From NCBI GenBank assembly GCA_964498395.1, contig CAZCHE010000005.1, positions 1-64,000 on the forward strand: a stretch of 64,000 bases of DNA, given 5' to 3'. This DNA comes from Parapedobacter sp964498395. Lineage in GTDB: Bacteria; Bacteroidota; Bacteroidia; Sphingobacteriales; Sphingobacteriaceae. This document shows, piece after piece, positions 27,480-35,906 of the stretch. The first letter of the stretch is position 1, and every line of letters starts with the position of its first letter. The notes beneath the pieces are model-generated. The model saw nothing but the letters and a program-made list of their open reading frames with translations. It had not been told where the DNA came from and did not search any database. The position numbers and the translations under genes were made by a program.

Positions 27480-27509
27480 CGAAATTACGGAATAATAATT
27501 ACTATGCAA
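27480..27509 (-). promoter_or_regulatory. promoter of the Fe-S membrane complex operon
   Basis: On the minus strand, TTG (27509-27507) and TAATTTCG (27487-27480) are separated by 19 bases, one mismatch from TAnnTTTG. The start codon follows about 20 bases downstream of the -7 box. Confidence 0.42.
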
Positions 27510-27557
27510 GCATAATAATTTATTTAGATGGATTTTAAAGTTTAGGCCCAGGTGGGT

Positions 27558-27588
27558 AAAAAAATAGCGGAATGTATGCACATTCCGC
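27558..27588 (-). terminator. intrinsic terminator of the bamA-ompH cluster
   Basis: Inverted repeat GCGGAATGT / ACATTCCGC (27567-27575 and 27580-27588) with a 4-base loop. Read on the minus strand it is followed by a T-rich run. It lies 27 bases after the stop of the second OmpH gene. Confidence 0.75.
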
Positions 27589-27614
27589 CATTAAGCGTTT
27601 GGGTGTTGGGGAGA

Positions 27615-28190
27615 TTACTGGTTTGCAGGCGTCGCCGCTGGCGTCGTACTGGTTATCCCCAGTTTCGTTTTTACATCTGCGGTCAAGTCATCACCACCCG
27701 CAAAGTAAGGGATTGCGGTGTTCGCGATGTCAAACACGTATGCGTAACCTTTTTCCTTGGCTACATTTTGTACGGCTGTATTCGCTTTTTGTATGATGGG
27801 AGCAAACAATTCTTCTTGTTTTTGTCCTAATTCCTGCTCGGCTAACTGCTGTACTTCGTTGATCCGGCGTTCGATTTCCTGCAATTCCATGCTCAGTGTT
27901 TGGAGCCTAGTATCGATGGAATCTTTATTCGCTTCACTCCGGTTGCGATACATTTCCTGTGCTTCGGTCTGTTTTTTCTGAAACTCGGCAAACATCCCTT
28001 GCAGTTCTGATTCTTTTCCTTTTTGGAGGTTTTCAAATTCAGTGTTTGCGCTTGCAAATTCCGGCATCGATTGGATGATGTCTGCCGTATTTACATGGCC
28101 AATTTTTTGCTGAGCATTTACGAGTTCGGTTGATAAAAACAGCAATGCAACTACCACTACACCTTTTAACAAATTTTTCATGCTATCCAT
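27615..28190 (-). CDS. Skp/OmpH-family periplasmic chaperone (second copy)
   Basis: Periplasmic chaperone of 191 residues that holds unfolded outer-membrane proteins on their way to BamA. The signal peptide is MKNLLKGVVVVALLFLSTELVNAQ, so the likely start is at 28181 or 28190. The mature part starts with KIGHVNTADIIQSMPEFASANTEFENL, typical of OmpH, and continues in a long coiled-coil arm rich in Glu, Gln and Lys (about residues 55-125). The C-terminal tail has TTPAATPANQ. It is the second of two OmpH genes downstream of bamA, the same pair found in Porphyromonas, where they support gingipain secretion. Confidence 0.9.
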   Translation of the reverse strand: MDSMKNLLKGVVVVALLFLSTELVNAQQKIGHVNTADIIQSMPEFASANTEFENLQKGKESELQGMFAEFQKKQTEAQEMYRNRSEANKDSIDTRLQTLSMELQEIERRINEVQQLAEQELGQKQEELFAPIIQKANTAVQNVAKEKGYAYVFDIANTAIPYFAGGDDLTADVKTKLGITSTTPAATPANQ

Positions 28191-28277
28191 TTTGATTTTA
28201 CTTTGTTGTTTGGGGCGTTTCCCCCTTTTTTACTATTGATTTTCGTTTAAAAAAATTTCGCAATGATACAAAACAGA

Positions 28278-28820
28278 TCAATTATCCGCAAGGCTTGGAT
28301 CTGGTTTGTATCCCAATCGGGTAACTACATCATTGCTCTTGTCCAATTTCGGGTTGGCGTAAAGGAATGTCACCTCACTGCCTTTATCCAATATGATATC
28401 TAAGCTCTGGTCGGTAGCGATGGTTTGTATGGCCTGTGCTACACGTTCCTGTATGGGTTGTACCAATTTGACACGTTCTTGGAAGAGATCGCCCTCGAAG
28501 CCGAACTTCTGGCGTTGGAATTCCCGGGCTTCCCGTTCCTTATTGACGATTTCATCTTCCCGTTTGCGGCGCATTTCTTCACTGAGTAACACTTGGTCTT
28601 CCTGGTAGGAACGGTATAGCTTTTCGATGTCCGCAAAGCGGTTGTCTACCTCCTCTTGCCACTGTACAGACAGGGCATCCAATTGTTTTTGCGCCGCAAG
28701 ATACTCTGGGATATGCTTTAGGATGTACTCGGTATCCACATAAGCAAACCGTTGGGCAAAAGCCGTCGATGCCATCATGAAGAATAGTACCATAACTCCT
28801 AATATTTTTTTCCTGTTCAT
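28278..28820 (-). CDS. Skp/OmpH-family periplasmic chaperone (first copy)
   Basis: OmpH-type chaperone of 180 residues. A signal peptide covers MNRKKILGVMVLFFMMASTAFAQ. The mature start RFAYVDTEYILKHIPEYLAAQKQLDAL is the classic family opening. A charged coiled coil spans about residues 50-125, and the end returns to a beta strand with IILDKGSEVTFLYANPKLDKSNDV. It stands 69 bases after bamA in the same direction and has its own -7 box. It is paralogous to the next gene; both probably form trimers that deliver outer-membrane proteins to BamA. Confidence 0.9.
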   Translation of the reverse strand: MNRKKILGVMVLFFMMASTAFAQRFAYVDTEYILKHIPEYLAAQKQLDALSVQWQEEVDNRFADIEKLYRSYQEDQVLLSEEMRRKREDEIVNKEREAREFQRQKFGFEGDLFQERVKLVQPIQERVAQAIQTIATDQSLDIILDKGSEVTFLYANPKLDKSNDVVTRLGYKPDPSLADN

Positions 28821-28854
28821 GATTTCCTTATCTTATGGTGATGAAATAGCTCTA

Positions 28855-28862
28855 CAAAAGTA
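28855..28862 (-). promoter_or_regulatory. -7 promoter box upstream of the first ompH gene
   Basis: TACTTTTG on the minus strand is a perfect TAnnTTTG. It gives a predicted leader of about 27 bases and suggests that the two chaperone genes can be transcribed separately from bamA. Confidence 0.4.
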
Positions 28863-28889
28863 ATTCCATTTTTTTACATGTGGGCGATA

Positions 28890-31445
28890 TTAGTTAAAAC
28901 CGCCCATTTGCTGCATAATACTGAACGTAAAATTCTGCCGCCAGGTACTGCTTGGTACACCCGGGATAGGGTCGAATGCATGACCGTAGTCAATGCCCAG
29001 TAAACCAAATATCGGCAAGAAGATACGAGCACCTACACCCACCGATCGACGTACTTTGAACGGATTGAAATCACGGAAATTATTCCAGGTATTTCCTCCC
29101 TCGGCAAATGCCAATACGAACACGGTGGCTTGATCGTTCAACATCACCGGATGCCGTAATTCCAATTGGTATTTGTTGTAAATCGGGCTTCCAGAGTTAC
29201 GCGCAATATTGACATTGGAACCATCGGGTATCACCATGCCATTTGCGTATCCCCGCATCGCGATGATTTCGGATCCCTGTAAGAAGTCAAATCCCATCAT
29301 GCCATCGCCACCCAGCTTGAACCGCTCGAATGCGGATTGACCCGTGACACTGCTATATGAGCCCAGGAAACCAAACTGCGCCTGTGCTTTGAGCACCAGT
29401 TTGCCGGAAATACGGGTAAACCATTGGGAATCGAATTTCCATTTGTGGTATTCCGTCCATTTGTACCGTTCTTCGTCAGGAGCCGTGGGGTAATTGATGT
29501 TGTTAAACATTGAATAGGGCGGGGTTGCCTGTACGGTAAACCGTATATGTGAACCCGAGGTCGGATATATCGGGGCATCTACCGAATTACGGCTGATTTC
29601 CTGCGTCAAATTGATGTTGTAAGACGTACCGTTTTCAAACAGGAAGCCCGGGTAATTTTGCAGTTTATATTGCTGAGCACCCAGTGAGTAGTTCAACTGG
29701 AAAAAGTTGTCTGGCCATTGCAAGCGCTTTCCGATGCTGACGGTCACACCATTCATCCATATCCGGTTCAATTCGCTGTCACCAACGATTTGTCGGCCCG
29801 TCATCCAGTCAAATCCACCGAAAGAAGAGGAGGAAGTAAAGGCGCTCACCCCGAAATAGATGGGTTTTTTACCACCCAACCAAGGTTCAGAAAACGAGAA
29901 ACTATACGATTGATAGCGTTTTCCACTGGTCTGTCCACGGATACTCAGGCGTTGGCCATCACCTCTTGGCAACGGTTTCCAGGCACTTTTATCAAATAGA
30001 TTGCGGGTAGAGAAGTTATTGAATGACAAGCCCAATGTACCGATTACCTGACCGGCTCCGAAACCACCCGAAAGCTCTACTTGGTCAGATGGTTTTTCGG
30101 TCACATTATATTCGATGTCCACGGTTCCCTCTGAATGGTTTAGATTCGTTGGAACGGGATTGGTCTTTTGCTCGTCAAAGTTCCCCAACTGGGCGATTTG
30201 GCGCGTACTCCGCATCAAGAGGTCCTTGGAAAATTTTTGTCCCGGCTTGGTGTGTATCTCGCGCAACAATACGCGGTCATTGGTCACATCATTGCCCTTT
30301 AGGATGATATTGTTAATGGTAAATTGTGCGCCTTCGTAGATGCGCAAATCCAAGTCGATGGTGTCGTTGTAAATGCGGGTTTGCACAGGGTCTACCGTAA
30401 AGGTCAGGTAGCCATCATTCAGGTACATGGACGAAACGTCGTTGGCATTCCGGCCATTTCCCATCAATTTGATCATCAGCTTTTCCTCACTGAATACTTC
30501 TCCCTTCTCGATACCCAAGATGATATTCAGGATGGAATCGGAGTATTTCGCATTCCCTTGCCACGAGATGTTACCGAAGTAATACTTGGGGCCTTCGTAT
30601 AGGTCAATGTCGACAAACACATTGCGGTCATTGTACTTGTATACGGTGTCTTTCAGGATTTCGGCGTCTCGGTAACCACGGTCGTGCATTTTAGCGATCA
30701 GGGCTTCCTTAGCTTCCTTGAATTTTTCCTCTTTAAATTTCCCAGGACCCCAAACGCGCCACCATTGGCGCTGCTTGACCCCTTTGAAAAACTTACGGAG
30801 TTGTGTCTGCGAAAAATCCTCATTACCGGTGAATTTGATGCGGTGGGCGCGTACCTTACTATTGCGGTCTACATTGACCACCAAGATCTGGTTGTTTGCC
30901 TGGGCAGAATCTCTCACCGGAACCATGGTGATATCCGGATAGAGGTAAGCTTTTTCGCTGAGAAAACGGGTAATGGTATTCCGGGTGGTGTTCATCAGGT
31001 TTTGGTTGACAATTTTCCCGGTATTTTCATTCAGCCGTTTACGCACCTCCTCGGTCTGGCTTTTGCTCAATCCCTCGATGTCAATGCGGGTAAGCCTTGG
31101 CCGTTCCACCACGTGGATGTTGAAGAAAATGGAATCCCCTTTGATCATATCAGCGTATAGTTCCACATCGTCAAACAACCCTTGGCTCATGAGGTTTTTC
31201 ACCACATTTGATGTTGCGTCGCTGGGTACTTCTATCCGCGAGCCGACCACTAATTTGGAAATGGTAATGAGCACATCGTTATCTAGGTATTCCGTGCCGC
31301 TGACGGTAATTCCCCCGATGATATAATTCTGTGGGTTGAGGTAACTGAATTCATCTGAATCTCCGATGGGGATACCCCCTTGTTGGGCATTGGAGACTTT
31401 CGCCGCCAATAAGGTAACGAGTGCAAAAAAAACTATTCGCTTCAT
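28890..31445 (-). CDS. bamA: outer membrane protein assembly factor BamA
   Basis: Outer-membrane insertase of 851 residues. After a signal peptide (MKRIVFFALVTLLAAKVSNAQ) come five POTRA repeats at about residues 40-430 and a 16-strand Omp85 barrel to the C-terminus. The barrel has the lid-loop type motif and the late segment MMGFDFLQGSEIIAMRGYANG. The ending GINFGHAF-like motif is seen as GIDYGHAFDPIPG, followed by FTFSIMQQMGGFN. The order uppS-bamA-ompH-ompH behind a porG-like gene is the same as in Porphyromonas gingivalis. It is essential for folding of outer-membrane barrels such as the SusC proteins of this window. Confidence 0.96.
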   Translation of the reverse strand: MKRIVFFALVTLLAAKVSNAQQGGIPIGDSDEFSYLNPQNYIIGGITVSGTEYLDNDVLITISKLVVGSRIEVPSDATSNVVKNLMSQGLFDDVELYADMIKGDSIFFNIHVVERPRLTRIDIEGLSKSQTEEVRKRLNENTGKIVNQNLMNTTRNTITRFLSEKAYLYPDITMVPVRDSAQANNQILVVNVDRNSKVRAHRIKFTGNEDFSQTQLRKFFKGVKQRQWWRVWGPGKFKEEKFKEAKEALIAKMHDRGYRDAEILKDTVYKYNDRNVFVDIDLYEGPKYYFGNISWQGNAKYSDSILNIILGIEKGEVFSEEKLMIKLMGNGRNANDVSSMYLNDGYLTFTVDPVQTRIYNDTIDLDLRIYEGAQFTINNIILKGNDVTNDRVLLREIHTKPGQKFSKDLLMRSTRQIAQLGNFDEQKTNPVPTNLNHSEGTVDIEYNVTEKPSDQVELSGGFGAGQVIGTLGLSFNNFSTRNLFDKSAWKPLPRGDGQRLSIRGQTSGKRYQSYSFSFSEPWLGGKKPIYFGVSAFTSSSSFGGFDWMTGRQIVGDSELNRIWMNGVTVSIGKRLQWPDNFFQLNYSLGAQQYKLQNYPGFLFENGTSYNINLTQEISRNSVDAPIYPTSGSHIRFTVQATPPYSMFNNINYPTAPDEERYKWTEYHKWKFDSQWFTRISGKLVLKAQAQFGFLGSYSSVTGQSAFERFKLGGDGMMGFDFLQGSEIIAMRGYANGMVIPDGSNVNIARNSGSPIYNKYQLELRHPVMLNDQATVFVLAFAEGGNTWNNFRDFNPFKVRRSVGVGARIFLPIFGLLGIDYGHAFDPIPGVPSSTWRQNFTFSIMQQMGGFN

Positions 31446-31535
31446 CTATCTAATTTATCGCCGCTAAAGTACGTCAAACAGTTGTTAATTTTTGTTAAAA
31501 GGCATTTTTTTTTGGATAGTGGCCTGCTCAGCATC

Positions 31536-32291
31536 CTATATATCGGATGGTTCGTGGAGTTGTTCACTGGTCTTTCCGAAACGACGTTCGCGTTGCTGGT
31601 AGGCACGAATGGCCTCAAACAGATCATTTCTTCTGAACTCCGGCCACATTTTATCAGTGAAGTAGAGTTCAGAATACGCGAGCTGCCACAGCAGATAATT
31701 ACTGATACGCTGCTCGCCACTGGTACGTATGAGCAATTCAGGATCAGGCATTTCTCGCGTGGTGAGGTATTGCCCAAAACGATGCTCATCGATGTCGTCT
31801 GGATCAATGGCCCCCGACTGTACTTGCCGCGCCAACTGTTTCGCCGCCTCGGTAATTTCCCATCGAGCGCTATAGCTGAGGGCTAATGTCAGCGTGGTGT
31901 TTGTATTGCCCGCCGTTTTTTCCATGGCTTCCTGGAGGCCGGCATAACATTTCGTCGGCAGTTGCTGGAGGTTACCGATAGCGTTGAGTTTGACCCCATT
32001 ATCCATCAATGTCTTGGTCTCCTTGTTGATGGTATGAACCAATAGTTCCATCAATGCGGATACTTCGAGCTTCGGGCGATTCCAATTTTCGGTGGAAAAA
32101 GCATAGAGTGTCAGGTACTTGATGCCGATTTCAACGGCCCCTTCAACCGTGTCGCGCACGGCTTTGACGCCGTTTTGGTGACCGAATACCCGGAGCTTCC
32201 CACGTTCCTTTGCCCAACGCCCATTGCCGTCCATGATGACAGCCACATGCTGGGGTAGTCGTGCCTTATCAATTGTTTCCTTGATATCCAT
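31536..32291 (-). CDS. uppS: isoprenyl transferase (undecaprenyl diphosphate synthase)
   Basis: Cis-prenyltransferase of 251 residues that builds undecaprenyl diphosphate, the lipid carrier for peptidoglycan and surface glycans. The catalytic start HVAVIMDGNGRWAKERG has the conserved Asp, and FSTENWNRP and SGEQRISNYLLWQLAYSELYF hold further substrate-binding residues. The length is normal. It lies 90 bases upstream of bamA and 54 bases downstream of porG, all on the minus strand. A perfect -7 box, TAACTTTG, at 32306-32313 suggests it also has its own promoter with a very short leader. Confidence 0.96.
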   Translation of the reverse strand: MDIKETIDKARLPQHVAVIMDGNGRWAKERGKLRVFGHQNGVKAVRDTVEGAVEIGIKYLTLYAFSTENWNRPKLEVSALMELLVHTINKETKTLMDNGVKLNAIGNLQQLPTKCYAGLQEAMEKTAGNTNTTLTLALSYSARWEITEAAKQLARQVQSGAIDPDDIDEHRFGQYLTTREMPDPELLIRTSGEQRISNYLLWQLAYSELYFTDKMWPEFRRNDLFEAIRAYQQRERRFGKTSEQLHEPSDI

Positions 32292-32305
32292 TCGTTAATT
32301 TGGGG

Positions 32306-32313
32306 CAAAGTTA
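32306..32313 (-). promoter_or_regulatory. -7 promoter box upstream of uppS
   Basis: TAACTTTG on the minus strand lies 15 bases before the uppS start codon. No clear -33 element was found. Confidence 0.35.
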
Positions 32314-32345
32314 CTATTTTTTTTGAGTCGGAAGACGGGAGCCGA

Positions 32346-33182
32346 TCATCGCCACTCCGGGCATCCTCCTTTAAATAGGGTATATGAGACGGTTAGCCCT
32401 ACGGTCATGAACGAATCGTAGGGACGTCCATCGCCGCGTTGGGTGCCGGGAACGAGATTTGAGGAACCTCCGTAGGCCAAGTCCCGCCAGATCGCTTGAT
32501 CAGTTTGGGATGTTATATCGGGGGGCAAGGTCCCGTAATTCCCACTGACATCGTCTAGGTAGTCCGTTAAGGTCAACCGGTATCCGAGTTCGATTCCAAC
32601 CGACCAAGATCCCCTCAGATTATACTTGAATCCGGCACCGAATGGTATAGAGAAAGCATATCGACCGTACGGTTCAAAGTTGTCTGCATCATCATATTCA
32701 GTCTGCCAATCCCTGAGTGCAATTTTCTGGACATCCCCGCCAATGACTAGATATTGTTTCGGGTTAAAGTCAATGCCACCGATCCCGGCAAATATATAAG
32801 GGGTATACACGATCCTGCCCCGTTGCGGCAGCCATTTGAAAAAATTGAAATCCACCAACAGGGAGGCCTCTTTGACATCGCCGAAAAACCCCAGGTCGCG
32901 GTCGCGGCGTTGTTGTATCCTAGACTCCGCATCATAGGCAAAGATATTGGCGTATGCGAAATTACCCCTTAGCCCCCATGTGTGATTGAAATTGTATTTG
33001 ACAAAGGCCCCAGCTGCCCAATCGTTGAACGCAAGTGGATTTTCAGGGTTTAAATCACCCATGTAGCCCGATGCGCCGCCCTGCAATCCAAACTCCCATT
33101 CCTGCGCGTTGGCTGACCATACCATCAAACTGACGATAAGTAATGTGGAGATTGTTTTAGGTATACCCATGGTTATTTTCAA
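32346..33182 (-). CDS. porG: DUF6089/PorG-like outer membrane protein, type IX secretion
   Basis: Outer-membrane beta-barrel protein of 278 residues with a signal peptide ending at VWSANAQ. The mature start EWEFGLQGGASGYMGDLNPENPLAFNDWAAGAFVKYNFNHTWGLRGNFAY is typical of the DUF6089/PorG family. In Porphyromonas gingivalis, PorG (PG0189) stands next to uppS, bamA and two ompH genes, the same order as here, and is needed for type IX secretion, where it anchors the PorK/PorN ring. The ATG at 33170 may be the real start because a TATCTTTA box lies immediately before the ATG at 33182. The T9SS role is inferred from synteny. Confidence 0.78.
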   Translation of the reverse strand: MKITMGIPKTISTLLIVSLMVWSANAQEWEFGLQGGASGYMGDLNPENPLAFNDWAAGAFVKYNFNHTWGLRGNFAYANIFAYDAESRIQQRRDRDLGFFGDVKEASLLVDFNFFKWLPQRGRIVYTPYIFAGIGGIDFNPKQYLVIGGDVQKIALRDWQTEYDDADNFEPYGRYAFSIPFGAGFKYNLRGSWSVGIELGYRLTLTDYLDDVSGNYGTLPPDITSQTDQAIWRDLAYGGSSNLVPGTQRGDGRPYDSFMTVGLTVSYTLFKGGCPEWR

Positions 33183-33205
33183 AGGGGGTAAAGATAGTTT
33201 TTTTT

Positions 33206-33298
33206 GCTTATTCGCTTATTGCTTATTTGTGTATTAGCGATTTTGCGGATTCGCGGATTTGCAAATTCGCGAATCAACGGTTTAGCAAATTCGCCCCC
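33206..33298. repeat. low-complexity word repeat with a 28-base palindrome
   Basis: The gap between nadK and porG is built from variants of TTCGC, GCGGA and TTTGC words. At 33248-33275 it forms a 28-base palindrome with one mismatched pair, outer arms GATTCGCG and CGCGAATC. There is no T-run beside it, so it is not a normal terminator. Confidence 0.6.
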
Positions 33299-33301
33299 TA
33301 C

Positions 33302-34186
33302 CTAATAACTCCGTGCGTCAAGCCCCCAAAGCAATTTGTTGCGTAGGTTGGAAAAATAGCTGAAATTTTTCAATCGGATGAGGTTTGCTTGAAAATGCGC
33401 TTTGCTGATCTTGAGTTTGATATCCGTAGAAACCGCCTCGGTCATCGAATCGCAGGAAAGGAGGAATTTGCCGCTTCGGCTTTCGATTTCCAGGTCGAGT
33501 TCCATGTCGTCCGAGATGACCACTGGCCTAACGTTAAGGTTATGCGAGGAGACGGGGGTGATGACGAAATTGCCACTCCCGGGCATAATGATGGGGCCGC
33601 CGCAGCTTAACGAATAGGCCGTGGACCCCGTAGGTGTAGCCACGATGATGCCGTCTGCCCAGTACGCATTCAGTAACTCACCATTAAGGTATGCATTGAC
33701 GGTAATCATGGCCGAACTGTCGTATTTGAATAACGTAATGTCGTTAAGTGCAAAATGTTTGTCACCAAATAACGGTGCTTGGTCAGACCGTACGGATAGC
33801 AATGTTCGTTGCTGGATATTGTAATCACCATTAAGGATGGCGTCCATTGAGGCGTCTATCTCGTCTTTATTGATGCTGGCCAGGAAGCCCAGCCGGCCAA
33901 AATTGATCCCGGCCACAGGGATGCCCGAATCACCCACAATGGATACCGCGGCCAGCATGGTGCCGTCTCCTCCTAAGCTCAACATGAAGCTGATATCGGC
34001 AGGCAACTGTTGATAAGAAGTATAGGTGTTGAATTCACGTGGACAACTCACCTGCTGCTCAAGGAATTGGTTGAAATCTTCATATATCCATAATGTCGCA
34101 TCCCTTGAAGTCAACCACTCAAACAAATACTGCACATGAGGAATGACTGAAGGATGGAACTCCCGGCCATAAACCGCTATCTTCAT
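33302..34186 (-). CDS. nadK: NAD kinase
   Basis: ATP-dependent NAD kinase of 294 residues, which makes NADP. The family motif LSLGGDGTMLAAV with the conserved GGDG is present, followed by GINFGRLGFLAS, then NDITLFK and DGIIVATPTGSTAYSLSCGGPI with the second conserved NAD-binding region. It is preceded by a CBS-domain gene with only two bases between them, so the two are probably cotranscribed. The length and motif order are normal. Confidence 0.96.
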   Translation of the reverse strand: MKIAVYGREFHPSVIPHVQYLFEWLTSRDATLWIYEDFNQFLEQQVSCPREFNTYTSYQQLPADISFMLSLGGDGTMLAAVSIVGDSGIPVAGINFGRLGFLASINKDEIDASMDAILNGDYNIQQRTLLSVRSDQAPLFGDKHFALNDITLFKYDSSAMITVNAYLNGELLNAYWADGIIVATPTGSTAYSLSCGGPIIMPGSGNFVITPVSSHNLNVRPVVISDDMELDLEIESRSGKFLLSCDSMTEAVSTDIKLKISKAHFQANLIRLKNFSYFSNLRNKLLWGLDARSY

Positions 34187-34188
34187 AA

Positions 34189-34851
34189 TTACATATTGAT
34201 ATAGTTCATCAGTTGTTCGTAGCGATCGTGGGAATTGTCGCTGCTATTCTCATCGTTGTAGGTAGCTTTGACGATGTAATCATACCGTAGGAAGGCCGCG
34301 ACAATGGATGAGATATCCGATTTGTTGACCTTGATGGTCACTTCCAAACGAGAGGAATCTGAAAAAGGTTGTACATACGAATTTAAGATCTGCGCATTAT
34401 CCGATTCAACGATGTGCGCGATGTGCGACAATGCATTGTCTCGGTGCCCCATTTCCAATACGATGATCCCTCCGGGTTGGTGGATGGACATGGTCTGGCT
34501 TAGCGCAGTCATCAGTGCCAACGGGGTGATCGTACCCAGGTAACCATGTTGGCTATCCAAGACGGGAAGGATATCGAGTTGGTGGATTTGGAAGAAAAGG
34601 AGCGCATCATAGAGGTGTTGCGTATCGAGCACGTGAATTTGTTGGTATGTGATATCGGCTTCCTGTATGCTACGCGGCTGATCGGATAACCCGGCCAGCG
34701 CTTCATATGATACCAGTCCGAGGAAAATTTCGTCCTTTACGACCGGCAATTGGGCAAGCCGCCACTCCGCCATTCGATCCAGGGCGTGCTGCACGCTGTC
34801 CATCGGACTGATTGCATACTCTTGGTCTACGATGAATTCACCTATATTCAT
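34189..34851 (-). CDS. CBS-domain pair protein
   Basis: Cytoplasmic protein of 220 residues with two CBS motifs (about 8-60 and 75-125), such as SVQHALDRMAEWRLAQLPVV and DALLFFQIHQLDILPVLDSQHGYLGTITPLALM. The last 80 residues look like an ACT-type regulatory fold (GGIIVLEMGHRDNALSHIAHIVESDNAQI). Such proteins sense adenine nucleotides, but no catalytic domain is attached. It is the first gene of the minus-strand group leading to nadK and the pair is common in Bacteroidetes. Function is not known. Confidence 0.85.
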   Translation of the reverse strand: MNIGEFIVDQEYAISPMDSVQHALDRMAEWRLAQLPVVKDEIFLGLVSYEALAGLSDQPRSIQEADITYQQIHVLDTQHLYDALLFFQIHQLDILPVLDSQHGYLGTITPLALMTALSQTMSIHQPGGIIVLEMGHRDNALSHIAHIVESDNAQILNSYVQPFSDSSRLEVTIKVNKSDISSIVAAFLRYDYIVKATYNDENSSDNSHDRYEQLMNYINM

Positions 34852-34907
34852 GTTTCCCCTTTTTTAATTAAACAACTGAAATGGCCAATCGTTTAATTTG
34901 GTTTGTC

Positions 34908-34915
34908 CAAAATTA
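34908..34915 (-). promoter_or_regulatory. -7 promoter box upstream of the CBS-nadK operon
   Basis: TAATTTTG on the minus strand matches TAnnTTTG, about 57 bases before the CBS gene start. No good -33 element is seen. Confidence 0.35.
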
Positions 34916-35001
34916 ACGGCTTTTGGTGATATCGACGATTAATTTACGTTTTTTTTCTTTCGGTTGTTGTTTTTTTAAAATTAAGATATGCGAAGTTTTA
35001 C

Positions 35002-35009
35002 TACTTTTG
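35002..35009 (+). promoter_or_regulatory. -7 promoter box upstream of the glsA-glsB pair
   Basis: TACTTTTG is a perfect TAnnTTTG. It is 68 bases before the GTG start of the acyltransferase gene. Confidence 0.37.
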
Positions 35010-35076
35010 GCTCCTAGTCTTCGGTAGCATGATGTGTATTAGCATCGTGGAAATCGGTAGATCGTAAGGGAATATT

Positions 35077-35901
35077 GTGGAGAATAAAGATAAATATATT
35101 GTAATCAGGGAGGTAATTCGGCGTAAGAATCCGAAGCTGTTGCGCTGGATGCCCCGATTTGTTTTACGATACGTCGAACGGATCGTGCACGAAGACGACA
35201 TCAACCAGGTCATGGCTAATATCGGGCATCTCCATGGTTTGGCTTTTGTGGATGCATTGATCGATGAACTGGGGGTTATCGTTGAGTTGGAAGGTGCCGA
35301 ACATATTCCGCTGGAAGGCGGTGTGATATTCGCTTCTAACCATCCGTTGGGAGGGTTGGACGGCATTGCGTTTATGCATGCGTTGGGTAAATATCGACAG
35401 GACATCAAGTTTATCGTCAATGATATCTTATTAAATATCAAGAATCTGGAGCCTTTATTCGTGGGCGTCAATAAGCACGGCACTCAGGGGCGTAGGGGTG
35501 TGGAACAGTTGGAGGAAGCGTATGGGCAAGACCATGCATTGCTGGTTTTCCCGGCGGGATTGGTGTCGCGCAAGCGCGGAGGCAACATCAAGGACCTGGA
35601 ATGGAAAAAGAGCTTTATCGGTAAAGCAAAGAAATACCAAAAGGATATCGTACCGGTTTATATTGACGGGAAAAATTCAAGCTTTTTTTATAATTTTGCT
35701 CGATTCAGGGAGTTTATTGGTGTAAAAGCGAATATTGAAATGTTTTATTTGGCGGATGAAATGTTTGCGCAGAAAAACAAAAAAGTAACAATATGTGTGG
35801 GAAAACCGATTTCTTATACCTATTTTGACAGCTCTAAAAGTGAAAAGGAATGGGCTGAGCAAGTGAAACAGATCGTTTACAATTTGGCTCCTGAAAACTA
35901 G
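35077..35901 (+). CDS. glsA: lysophospholipid-type O-acyltransferase, glycine-lipid GlsA-like
   Basis: PlsC-type acyltransferase of 274 residues. It starts with GTG at 35077 (MENKDKYIVIREVIRRKNPKLL). The catalytic His is in FASNHPLGGLDG, where five residues rather than the usual four separate His from Asp. The third block is LLVFPAGLVSRKRGG, in place of FPEGTR. The next gene is a GNAT/hemolysin-like N-acyltransferase five bases away. In Bacteroides thetaiotaomicron such a pair (GlsA and GlsB) makes glycine lipids: GlsB adds the amide-linked acyl chain and GlsA the ester-linked one. Assignment of glycine versus another amino acid as head group is inferred. Confidence 0.82.
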   Translation: MENKDKYIVIREVIRRKNPKLLRWMPRFVLRYVERIVHEDDINQVMANIGHLHGLAFVDALIDELGVIVELEGAEHIPLEGGVIFASNHPLGGLDGIAFMHALGKYRQDIKFIVNDILLNIKNLEPLFVGVNKHGTQGRRGVEQLEEAYGQDHALLVFPAGLVSRKRGGNIKDLEWKKSFIGKAKKYQKDIVPVYIDGKNSSFFYNFARFREFIGVKANIEMFYLADEMFAQKNKKVTICVGKPISYTYFDSSKSEKEWAEQVKQIVYNLAPEN

Positions 35902-35906
35902 ATTAT

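Noticed and set aside
33206..33298. Possible CRISPR array or terminator
   Set aside because: The repeats are short, variable and without equal spacers, and the palindrome has no T-run.
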